Of a stretch of DNA of 7,148 nucleotides, positions 1 through 5,330 are shown one piece after another. The stretch comes from Firmicutes bacterium UBA2598 (lineage in GTDB: Bacteria > Bacillota > PH28-bin88): NCBI GenBank assembly GCA_002339345.1, contig DDKM01000106.1, forward strand, positions 1 through 7,148, in the 5' to 3' direction. The number at the start of each line of letters is the position of its first letter. Position 1 is the stretch's first letter. The position numbers and the translations under genes are program-made. The notes beneath the pieces were generated by a model, which saw nothing but the letters and a program-made list of their open reading frames with translations, had not been told where the DNA came from and ran no database searches.

Positions 1-488
1 TGCAGAGCGGGAAGGTGGAGGAGGAGATGGTACCATTGGATATCAAGGGTGTCCTGCAGTCCATCGCCGCCAGAATGGCTGGAGCGGCCAAGGCCAGGGA
101 TATTTCAGTAGAGCTGCGACTTCCGGATACCCTGCCCCAAGTGATCGGGAATGAGGACCGGCTGACTCAGTTGTTGATTATCCTGCTGGACAACGCCATC
201 CAATTCTCTCCACCTGGCGGACTAGTGATTGTTGGGGCGGAAGAAAAGTTAGAGGAAGTATGGTTGTCCGTTACAGACCAGGGTGTGGGTATCCCTGCCG
301 AACACCTGCCATTGATATGGGAAAGGTTTTACAAGGTGGACAAGGCCCGTACCCGTTCCGGTACGGGTACAGGACTGGGCCTGGCCATCGCCCGGGAGAT
401 TGTCAAGCTGCACCGGGGGAATATCTGGGTGGAGAGTCAACCTGGACAAGGTGCTACCTTCACCTTCACTTTGAAAATTGCAGATTAG
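1..488 (+). CDS. Sensor histidine kinase, C-terminal ATPase fragment (5' end outside the window)
   Basis: The frame is open from the first bases (codons from position 3), so the GTG at 15 is an internal codon and the gene is cut by the left edge. What remains is the end of the dimerisation helix and the GHKL ATPase domain, which binds ATP and phosphorylates the conserved histidine located upstream, outside the window. Visible motifs are the N box LLDNAIQFSP (Asn codon at 192), the G1 box DQGVGIP (Asp codon at 276), the F box WERFYKVD and the G2 lid GTGTGLGLAIA, ending naturally in FTFTLKIAD. All ATP-binding boxes look intact, so the kinase is probably active. Its sensor part and any partner regulator are not visible. 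Downstream lies an insertion-element remnant, so nothing in view is co-transcribed with it. The kinase call is secure; the signal sensed is unknown. Confidence 0.93.
   Translation, partial: QSGKVEEEMVPLDIKGVLQSIAARMAGAAKARDISVELRLPDTLPQVIGNEDRLTQLLIILLDNAIQFSPPGGLVIVGAEEKLEEVWLSVTDQGVGIPAEHLPLIWERFYKVDKARTRSGTGTGLGLAIAREIVKLHRGNIWVESQPGQGATFTFTLKIAD
346..370 (+). repeat. Perfect inverted repeat inside the kinase ATP-lid coding sequence
   Basis: CCCGTACC (346-353) and GGTACGGG (360-367) form an 8-bp perfect stem with a 6-base loop. A second, mutually exclusive pairing is possible between GTACCCG (349-355) and CGGGTAC (364-370). It lies in the codons for the RTRSGTGTG segment and may be only a by-product of repeated Gly/Thr/Arg codons. 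No T-run follows, so it is not a terminator. Confidence 0.5.
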
Positions 489-532
489 CACAGGTTATCA
501 AGGCCACCCCCAAATCCTGGAATGAAAGAGAA

Positions 533-818
533 GGAAAGGGCGACTTTGCAGTCAGCCTTTCCTGGATGGCAGACAGGCCAGGTGGCGCAAGGAACGCTGG
601 GCCGAAAGGCGTAAAGCCTTGCAAAAAGCTGGCCGTCTCTCCCGCGTTGACCCCCCAAGGAAACCTCCAAAAAGCGCCCCCGGTGCGGGAATGTTTCCCG
701 TACTAACCGGAAAAGTCAGGGCTGGTTCAAATGCACGAAATGCGGCTACCAGTCTGTCGCTGACCGCGTAGGGGCACTGAATATCGCCGCCAAAGCGCTC
801 GATGCCCACGGGGCATGA
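533..818 (+). pseudogene. tnpB: Degenerate TnpB (IS200/IS605-type RNA-guided nuclease) tail fragments
   Basis: TnpB is the RuvC-like, RNA-guided nuclease of IS200/IS605 elements. Two pieces survive. Piece one (frame of position 556, to about 651) reads FLDGRQARWRKERWAERRKA then LQKAGRLSRVD, like the middle of TnpB. A possible further bit, GDFAVSLS, lies in another frame at about 539-562. Piece two (654-818) reads PKETSKKRPRCGN, then SQGWFKCTKCGYQS, then ADRVGALNIAAKAL, the C-terminal zinc ribbon and last RuvC motif with its Asp at 762-764. The pieces are out of frame across a run of six C (651-656), and the stretch between them in intact TnpB, which carries the catalytic Glu, is missing. The first zinc Cys is Arg (CGC, 675-677, one change from TGC), leaving Cys at 684, 732 and 741. 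No N-terminal half and no TnpA are visible. This is clearly a dead gene. Confidence 0.78.
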
Positions 819-946
819 CCCTGAGGGAAAGGGGAGTGTGGCACCCCCCCCATGGCCAAGGTGATGATCCGGTTGATCCGGGGAATGCTGGTTAACCTCT
901 CGCATCCCGATGGATGCCCCTCACTAAAGTGAGGGGAGGATGTCAC
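819..946 (+). ncRNA. Fossil right-end / omegaRNA (reRNA) region of the IS element
   Basis: In IS200/IS605 elements the DNA from the end of tnpB to the right end encodes the scaffold of the guide RNA used by TnpB. Here this stretch directly follows the TnpB stop and carries two hairpins: 831-849 (GGGGAGTG against CAC plus a C-run, one A/C mismatch) and the perfect 917-936 hairpin. The element appears to end near GGATGTCAC, about 946. Assignment is by position and structure. Transcription is not shown, and the matching TnpB in this window is destroyed. The exact outer boundary is uncertain by a few bases. Confidence 0.45.
917..936 (+). repeat. Right-end hairpin of the IS200/IS605-type remnant
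   Basis: CCCCTCAC (917-924), loop TAAA (925-928), GTGAGGGG (929-936): an 8-bp perfect stem. Subterminal imperfect palindromes, not terminal inverted repeats, are what the IS200/IS605 transposase recognises. The location about 100 bases after a TnpB stop and 10 bases before the probable element end fits that role. It has no T-run on either strand, so it is a poor intrinsic terminator for either neighbouring gene. Confidence 0.7.
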
Positions 947-2184
947 CGTAAAAAAATCTGGGTAAAATACCTGCCCACCACCCCTACCCCCAGGTGGGTC
1001 CACGTACGGTTCAGGATATTGGCCCGGTGGCCGGTGCTGTTCATCCAGCCCTCGTGGGCGCTTGGGGCATCGGCATAATTATAGGCCAGGTTTTCCCCTG
1101 CCGACCGGTAGGTGATCCCGGCACGTAGCAGACGATCCTTCAAGGTTCCCAGGGTGGGGGAGTCGTGGGCGAAGAAGTTGTTGTCCGCCATGTCCTGGCT
1201 ATGCCCGCGAGCCACACCGGCCGCACCTTCGTGCCACCGCAAGGTAGGCAATCCTTCCCTTCGCCGGAGGGCGTTGGTCAGGTCGAAAATCTGCCGTTCC
1301 AGTCCTTGGGCTACCGCCCTTTGCTCCGCTGCGGTAAGTTCCGGCAGGGTAAACTGCGGGGCGCGGGAGCGGTAGCTCCAGCTCAGGCTAATCCCGCCGG
1401 GCAAGTAGCCCAAAAAGGTGGCTGTGTCCATCAGGCGAAAAGCGGTCAGGGTATCCTCCCGGTGGATGTCAAAAAACAGCTGGAGGACCTGGTTGCCAAT
1501 CACAATCACCGGCCGCTCCCGCAACGCACCTTCCGTTTGGGTCATGGTAAAGTCCGCCCCGTCAAATTTGAAGCGGTAGGACCCTTCGATTTTGACCACC
1601 CGTTCCACTTCCGCCCGGGTAGCCCCCACCTTCAATCCCAGAATGGTATGGTCAGGCGAGTTGGTGTAATAGGTGGCTATTTTTTCGTTTTTCATGCCCA
1701 GGAGGATATAGCCGGTATAGTCCCTGTGGTAGGTCCACCACTCCAGCCCCTGGCCGGGATCCTTCCGGACGGGATCTCCCAAAAGCTCGATGACCGCTGC
1801 GGCCGGGTCCCCGATGGCCAGCCTGCCCTCGGTTCCTTCAGCGGTGGGGACGAGGACGCTTTCCCCCGTTTTGGGGGGAAGGCTCCCAATATAGATGGTC
1901 CGGTTTGGACCGTCCCAGATTACCTCTTTGCCAAGGGCTTCACTAAGATAGCGCAGGGGCACATAGGTGGTGCCCTCATAGATGAAACCCAGGGGCACTT
2001 TTTTTACACCGTTAAAAAACAGCCCATCGGGGGTGCCCTTTTCCTCTCCGTCAAAAACGAATTTTAAGGGCAGGAAATCCACCATTAGTTCCATTCTGGT
2101 TCCGGCTGCCCAGCCTCCGGCCATTCCCAGCACCAGAACAGCTGCCAGTAAAAGGATTATAAGAGGTGTTTTAAGTATCCGCAC
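943..2184 (-). CDS. Secreted stalk-domain and CAP (SCP/PR1-type) domain protein
   Basis: A 413-aa exported protein read from GTG at 2184 to TGA at 943. The GTG is preferred because GGAAAGGGG lies 6 bases upstream (2191-2199); the longer frame to a TTG at 2253 would run through the likely promoter. Residues 5-27 (ILKTPLIILLLAAVLVLGMA) form a signal peptide or anchor. About 36-100 resemble the copper-amine-oxidase N-terminal 'stalk' domain (VPLRYLSEALGKEVIW), here probably structural. About 122-255 resemble the CAP-associated domain (IGDPAAAVIELLGDP). About 300-411 form a CAP domain with the usual four residues: His340 (FFAHDSP), Glu364 (GENLAYN), Glu378 (HEGWMNS) and His386 (GHRANIL). Related Firmicutes proteins (YkwD-like) are secreted or spore- and wall-associated; the biochemical role of bacterial CAP proteins is poorly known. 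Its stop codon falls in the end of the IS remnant, so the last residues may have been altered. Confidence 0.9.
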   Translation of the reverse strand: MRILKTPLIILLLAAVLVLGMAGGWAAGTRMELMVDFLPLKFVFDGEEKGTPDGLFFNGVKKVPLGFIYEGTTYVPLRYLSEALGKEVIWDGPNRTIYIGSLPPKTGESVLVPTAEGTEGRLAIGDPAAAVIELLGDPVRKDPGQGLEWWTYHRDYTGYILLGMKNEKIATYYTNSPDHTILGLKVGATRAEVERVVKIEGSYRFKFDGADFTMTQTEGALRERPVIVIGNQVLQLFFDIHREDTLTAFRLMDTATFLGYLPGGISLSWSYRSRAPQFTLPELTAAEQRAVAQGLERQIFDLTNALRRREGLPTLRWHEGAAGVARGHSQDMADNNFFAHDSPTLGTLKDRLLRAGITYRSAGENLAYNYADAPSAHEGWMNSTGHRANILNRTWTHLGVGVVGRYFTQIFLR

Positions 2185-2190
2185 AGGCAA

Positions 2191-2199
2191 CCCCTTTCC
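2191..2199 (-). promoter_or_regulatory. Ribosome binding site fixing the CAP-protein start
   Basis: On the minus strand the sequence reads GGAAAGGGG, then TTGCCT, then GTG. The 6-base spacing supports GTG at 2184 over the TTG at 2190, which would touch the site, and over the distant TTG at 2253. Confidence 0.6.
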
Positions 2200-2223
2200 G
2201 GCCCAAGCCTTTCCCTGTCCAAT

Positions 2224-2253
2224 ATTGTATATAATATAATTCGCAGGGTCCAA
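2224..2253 (-). promoter_or_regulatory. Possible sigma-A promoter for the CAP-protein gene
   Basis: On the minus strand, TTGGAC (2253-2248) and TACAAT (2229-2224) are 18 bases apart, which would start RNA near 2217, about 33 bases before the GTG. The -10 matches five of six consensus bases, but the -35 matches only three of six. The assignment is by pattern only. Confidence 0.38.
2230..2240 (+). promoter_or_regulatory. AT-rich block with overlapping TATAAT boxes, possible promoter for the kinase
   Basis: Two perfect TATAAT hexamers overlap at 2230-2235 and 2235-2240, in an AT-rich island within otherwise GC-rich DNA between the divergent CAP and kinase genes. No good -35 box lies 16-18 bases upstream (TCCCTG-like sequence only). 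Promoter activity toward the kinase is therefore plausible but would need an activator or another sigma factor. If used, the leader before the kinase would be roughly 110 bases and would include the G9 tract. Confidence 0.35.
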
Positions 2254-2340
2254 CGGTTTTCAGGGGGGCATGCAGCACAGGTAAAAATACACAAAGGAAA
2301 AGCACATCCCGTGGCGAAATATGCGGCAATCTACCCATCA

Positions 2341-2349
2341 GGGGGGGGG
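2341..2349 (+). repeat. Run of nine G just upstream of the kinase start
   Basis: An uninterrupted G9 tract ends 8 bases before the TTG at 2358. It may serve as a crude Shine-Dalgarno sequence for that start. It is also long enough to slip in length during replication. Two short frames cross into it: GTG at 2311 stops at 2350-2352 and ATG at 2321 stops soon after. A tract of different length would fuse one or the other to the kinase. Confidence 0.9.
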
Positions 2350-2357
2350 TAACCTGC

Positions 2358-4337
2358 TTGTCTGGTAGAACGGGCCTCAGGATGAGCACTTATCTGGTGT
2401 TTTCCTTTGTTTTTATTTCCGTGTTAACCGGTCTGATGGAGCGGCGGCTGGAGTCGGTGAACAGCCCCATCCCTCCCCTGGCTGTGGGCATCACCGGCGT
2501 GACTGTGGTGGCAGTACTCATGGCCTACCTGGCTAACCGTGCTCTGAAGGCCCTGATGGCGGTGGTGGAGGCTATCTCCCGGGGGGAAATGGGTCAGCGG
2601 GCCAGGGTGGGTGGCCTGGGGGTGCCCCTGGAATTTGCCCATCTGGCGGAACGGGTAAACATGATGGCGGACCGGCTGGAACGGATGCAGCAGGAACTAC
2701 TGGAGATCAACGCCACCCTGGAGCACCGTGTGGAGGAGCGGAACCGGGAGGTGCTGGACCGCAACCGGGAGCTTACCATCTTCAATACCATTGCCAAGGC
2801 TGTCAATGAACAACTGAATTTGGAGGATGTCCTGCGCCAGGCGGTGGAAACCACCACTAGCCTTTTTGATGGCTCCACAGGGTCCATCGTCATCGTGGAC
2901 GACCAAGGCAACCTCGCACCACGCATCTGGCATACGCCGGGTCATAACTGGCTCCCGCCCAAACCGGAGCACTTTCGCAATAGTTTTACCGCCGAGGTGA
3001 TCCGTACCGGCCAACCCGTCCTGGTGGATAATCTACAGGACTTCCCGGACAAACTTGGCGGTTTCCCCCGGCAGACCGGCTTGAAGTGTTTGGCCTGTGT
3101 GCCCATCCGTTTAAAGGGGAGCATTATCGGCAGCTTGAATGTCGCCAGGATGACCCCGAAACCCTTTACACAGGATGATGTCCGGATCCTTACATCGGTG
3201 GGAGCCCAGATTGGCCTGGCGGTGGAAAACGCCCGCTTATTTGAACGGGCGGTACGGGATAACTACCGCCTCCTGGGGATTCTGGATAGTATGGGGGAAG
3301 GCCTGGCCCTGATCAGCAACAACAAGGTGGAACTGTGTAACCGCGCCTTTGGGGAAATGTTCGGGGTGGATCCGGCCACGGTACCGGGGCAACCGGAGGA
3401 ATGGCTGATTGAAAAGGTGGTGGCCCTGTGTGTGGACCAGATGGGGGTGCGGGCCTCCTTCCAGGCCGCTAACCCTGCCCACGGTAGGCGGATGCGCTTC
3501 GATGCCCAGCTGGCTGGAAAACCCACCCGTTATATCGATGTCCAGGGATTTCCGGTTACCGGGGCGGAGGGAGAATTAATGGGATTCGGCTACCTCATCC
3601 GGGATATCACCCGCAAAAAGGAGCTGGATCAATTAAAATCCACCCTCATCAGCACCGTGTCCCACGAAATTCGCACCCCCCTTACTGCTATCAAGGGCAG
3701 TGCCACTTCCCTGCTGCGGGAGGACGTGCAGTGGGACGAGGCCACCAAGCGGGAATTTCTGCAGGACATCAGTGAGGAATGTGACCGGTTGAAGCGCCTA
3801 GTGGATGACATCCTGGACATGTCTCGCATCGATTCCGGCATGCTGCGGCTGGACCGGCGTCTAACTTCCCTGGAACAGTTGGTCCAAAAGGTGGTTGGGG
3901 TAGCACGGCGACGTTATCCCGGTTTTCATTTCACCCTGGCCATGGAGGCCGGGTTGCCTCCGGTGGAGATGGATGAAGCCAGAATCATGCAGGTGCTGCA
4001 TAATCTGATTGACAATGCGGTCAAGTATTCCGGGGACTCCAGGCAGATAGACGTGGCAGTGGCGGTGTCTCCCCAAACGGTGGAGGTCAGTGTGGCAGAT
4101 CACGGCGTGGGTATTCCTGCTGATCAGCTTACCTTTATTTTTGACCGTTTCCACCGGCTAGAACAATTGTCCGCAGGTGGCGCAGGACTGGGACTGGCCA
4201 TCTGCCGGGGGATTGTGCTGGCCCATGGCGGCAAAATCTGGGCGGAAAGCGCCTTGGGCAAGGGCAGCACCTTCCGTTTCACTTTGCCCCGCGTAGGTTG
4301 TACCAAACCGCCGGAACTGGAGCCCCAGGAAATGTAG
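2358..4337 (+). CDS. Membrane sensor histidine kinase, HAMP-GAF-PAS-HisKA-HATPase
   Basis: A complete 659-aa kinase numbered from TTG 2358. ATG 2382 is an alternative giving 651 aa, but it has a weaker ribosome site. TM helices lie at about 10-27 and 40-62, with only about a dozen residues between them, so there is no extracellular sensor domain. HAMP (about 63-115) and a Glu/Arg-rich coiled coil (115-140) follow. A GAF domain (about 145-290) contains a CLAC pair (Cys244, Cys247), and a PAS domain (about 302-418) ends in GYLIRDITRKKE. The phosphoacceptor is His436 in STVSHEIRTPLTAI. The ATPase has N box LIDNAVKYSG (Asn553), G1 VADHGVGIP (Asp581), F box FIFDRFHR and G2 GAGLGLAICRG. All catalytic motifs are intact. 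It should sense a membrane or cytoplasmic cue through GAF/PAS and phosphorylate a response regulator not encoded in this window (an orphan kinase). It is divergent from the CAP-protein gene. Confidence 0.95.
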   Translation: MSGRTGLRMSTYLVFSFVFISVLTGLMERRLESVNSPIPPLAVGITGVTVVAVLMAYLANRALKALMAVVEAISRGEMGQRARVGGLGVPLEFAHLAERVNMMADRLERMQQELLEINATLEHRVEERNREVLDRNRELTIFNTIAKAVNEQLNLEDVLRQAVETTTSLFDGSTGSIVIVDDQGNLAPRIWHTPGHNWLPPKPEHFRNSFTAEVIRTGQPVLVDNLQDFPDKLGGFPRQTGLKCLACVPIRLKGSIIGSLNVARMTPKPFTQDDVRILTSVGAQIGLAVENARLFERAVRDNYRLLGILDSMGEGLALISNNKVELCNRAFGEMFGVDPATVPGQPEEWLIEKVVALCVDQMGVRASFQAANPAHGRRMRFDAQLAGKPTRYIDVQGFPVTGAEGELMGFGYLIRDITRKKELDQLKSTLISTVSHEIRTPLTAIKGSATSLLREDVQWDEATKREFLQDISEECDRLKRLVDDILDMSRIDSGMLRLDRRLTSLEQLVQKVVGVARRRYPGFHFTLAMEAGLPPVEMDEARIMQVLHNLIDNAVKYSGDSRQIDVAVAVSPQTVEVSVADHGVGIPADQLTFIFDRFHRLEQLSAGGAGLGLAICRGIVLAHGGKIWAESALGKGSTFRFTLPRVGCTKPPELEPQEM

Positions 4338-4446
4338 ATGGGTTATGGCTAACGACATTTTGTTTGCCAAAAAGGGCAACAGTGCAGGGAATCTTTCCCT
4401 CAAAGTCGAATAAGTAGAAATAGATTAAAGAAGGTACTGGTATGTT

Positions 4447-4455
4447 TGGGGAGGG
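4447..4455 (+). promoter_or_regulatory. Ribosome binding site fixing the TTG start at 4462
   Basis: TGGGGAGGG at 4447-4455 contains GGGGAGG, with about 6 bases to TTG 4462. No ATG or GTG in that frame lies near, so the TTG is the best start for the 210-aa protein. Confidence 0.6.
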
Positions 4456-4461
4456 AGCCGA

Positions 4462-5094
4462 TTGGGCCGGGAACCGGAATTTGAGCAAATAATCCGGCAG
4501 ATCAGGGGGGTCAGGTCCGCCCGGGTGGTTTGTGCCGGTGACAGTATTGCTGAGGTGCACGTTCTGGCAACCCAGGACCGCCATCCCAAACAGATCGTGC
4601 GGGACATCGAATCAGCCCTGATGGTCCGCTTGGGGATGCAGCTTGATCATAAGAAAATCAGTGTGGCACAGGTGGAGGAAGAAGGCGGGGCCCAGGGGGG
4701 GAACGGCCGTCCCCGGCTGGGAGAGGTTTCTGTGGTATCCCGGGGACTGGAGGCAGAGGCCAGGGTGGTGTTGAGCTTTGGAGAACTGGTGGTGGAGGGT
4801 AGTAACACCGGACCGAATACCGCCAAAAACGGGCTGCGGCTGGTAGCGAATGCCACTGCCAGGGCCATTGAAACCTTTATCCAGTCGCCCTCCACCAAGC
4901 TGCTGGTGGAGGATGTACAGCTGCAGTCCTTTGCCGGCCGGGAGATAGTCATGGCCGCCATTAGCCTGGTTACCCCCTCCAGTGAAGCCATTGTCATTGG
5001 GACCGCCATTGTCAAGGGAGATCCCAGGGAGGCGGCAGCCAGGGCCACCCTGGATGCCTTCAACCGGAAACTGATATTTATAACTACCAACTGA
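4462..5094 (+). CDS. Unrecognised two-part cytoplasmic protein, 210 aa
   Basis: I cannot assign a function. The start is TTG, chosen for the GGGGAGG site just upstream. There is no signal peptide or TM helix. Residues 7-70 look like a compact alpha/beta unit: GVRSARVV, then AEVHVLATQDRHPKQIVRDI, then the end GMQLDHKKISVAQ. From memory, this HVLA...RHPKQIVRDI-type block recurs in uncharacterised proteins of Firmicutes and Actinobacteria, but I cannot verify that here. A Gly/Glu-rich linker spans 71-88. Residues 90-208 are a second alpha/beta unit (ARVVLSFGELVVEG, then ANATARAIETFIQ, then SSEAIVIGTAIVKGDPREAA) with the feel of a small ligand-binding or oligomerising domain. It lies 124 bases after the kinase and 116 bases before the tiny ORF, on the same strand as the HD-GYP gene. 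Coding is well supported by its length, ribosome site and protein-like composition. Confidence 0.85.
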   Translation: MGREPEFEQIIRQIRGVRSARVVCAGDSIAEVHVLATQDRHPKQIVRDIESALMVRLGMQLDHKKISVAQVEEEGGAQGGNGRPRLGEVSVVSRGLEAEARVVLSFGELVVEGSNTGPNTAKNGLRLVANATARAIETFIQSPSTKLLVEDVQLQSFAGREIVMAAISLVTPSSEAIVIGTAIVKGDPREAAARATLDAFNRKLIFITTN

Positions 5095-5131
5095 ATAAAG
5101 TATTGGCCGGCAGGCGTAACCAGCAAACATG

Positions 5132-5157
5132 AGCGGAGCGGATCACAAGCGGAGCGG
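5132..5157 (+). repeat. Short direct repeat AGCGGAGCGG (two copies)
   Basis: AGCGGAGCGG occurs at 5132-5141 and again at 5148-5157, a 16-base period. It lies between the 210-aa gene and the tiny membrane-peptide ORF. It could be an operator-like site or chance; nothing else supports a role. Confidence 0.5.
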
Positions 5158-5209
5158 TTCCCGCACGGTGGTAGCCGGGGCGGAGACTGCTATAACGGAG
5201 GTAAAAGCC

Positions 5210-5281
5210 ATGAAACTGTGGAAAGTCCTCACCGCTATCGTGACCCTGATACTGGCGGGCGGCGCCAATTTCCGGTGGTAA
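5210..5281 (+). CDS. Tiny single-helix membrane peptide, 23 aa
   Basis: ATG 5210 is preceded by GGAGG (5197-5201) with 8 bases of spacing, one of the best ribosome sites in the window. The peptide begins MKLWKVLTAIVTLILAGG and ends ANFRW, followed by TAA at 5279-5281. It has two N-terminal lysines, a hydrophobic stretch at about residues 6-16 and a short polar/aromatic tail, as in a one-pass membrane peptide or a bare signal-peptide-like sequence. The same frame is open back to ATG 5129 without a stop, which would give a 50-aa form, but that start has no comparable ribosome site. It sits 49 bases before the HD-GYP gene. Possible roles are a small membrane partner of the HD-GYP protein, a leader peptide, or a secreted-peptide precursor. 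No family is recognised. The strong initiation signal is the main evidence. Confidence 0.5.
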   Translation: MKLWKVLTAIVTLILAGGANFRW

Positions 5282-5330
5282 TGTAAGATCAACCTGCCGG
5301 CTAATTATTTCATCCGGGGAGCGACACGCG

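Noticed and set aside
260..706. A plus-strand open frame running from inside the first kinase into the IS remnant (148 codons).
   Set aside because: It overlaps the kinase ATPase motifs in another frame, and its continuation is an out-of-frame reading of the TnpB remnant.
917..936. The perfect hairpin as an intrinsic terminator for the first kinase or the CAP gene.
   Set aside because: There is no T-run in either direction, and its position matches an IS200/IS605 right-end hairpin better.
552..1003. Minus-strand open frames opposite the IS remnant.
   Set aside because: Their translations have no family features, while the plus strand clearly carries TnpB zinc-ribbon motifs.
1165..2067. A long open frame on the plus strand opposite the CAP-protein gene (300 codons).
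   Set aside because: It is the antisense shadow of a GC-rich gene with clear domains. The translation is rich in Pro/Gly/Arg, has no recognisable motif, and lacks a good ribosome site.
2185..2253. A TTG start at 2253 extending the CAP protein by 23 residues.
   Set aside because: The extension would be read through the AT-rich likely promoter and would bury the signal peptide; GTG 2184 has the better ribosome site.
4338..4461. Two small hairpins (TTGCC/GGCAA near 4360-4378 and AGGGAA/TTCCCT at 4386-4400) as a terminator or riboswitch after the kinase.
   Set aside because: The stems are only 5-6 bp and no T-run follows. I could not match the region to a cyclic-di-GMP (GEMM) or other riboswitch core that I know.
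4442..4492. A short frame MFGEGADWAGNRNLSK from ATG 4442, with AAGAAGG upstream, overlapping the start of the 210-aa gene.
   Set aside because: It is only 16 codons with no recognisable features, and its body contains the ribosome site of the TTG 4462 gene. It could be a coupled leader, but nothing beyond the start supports it.
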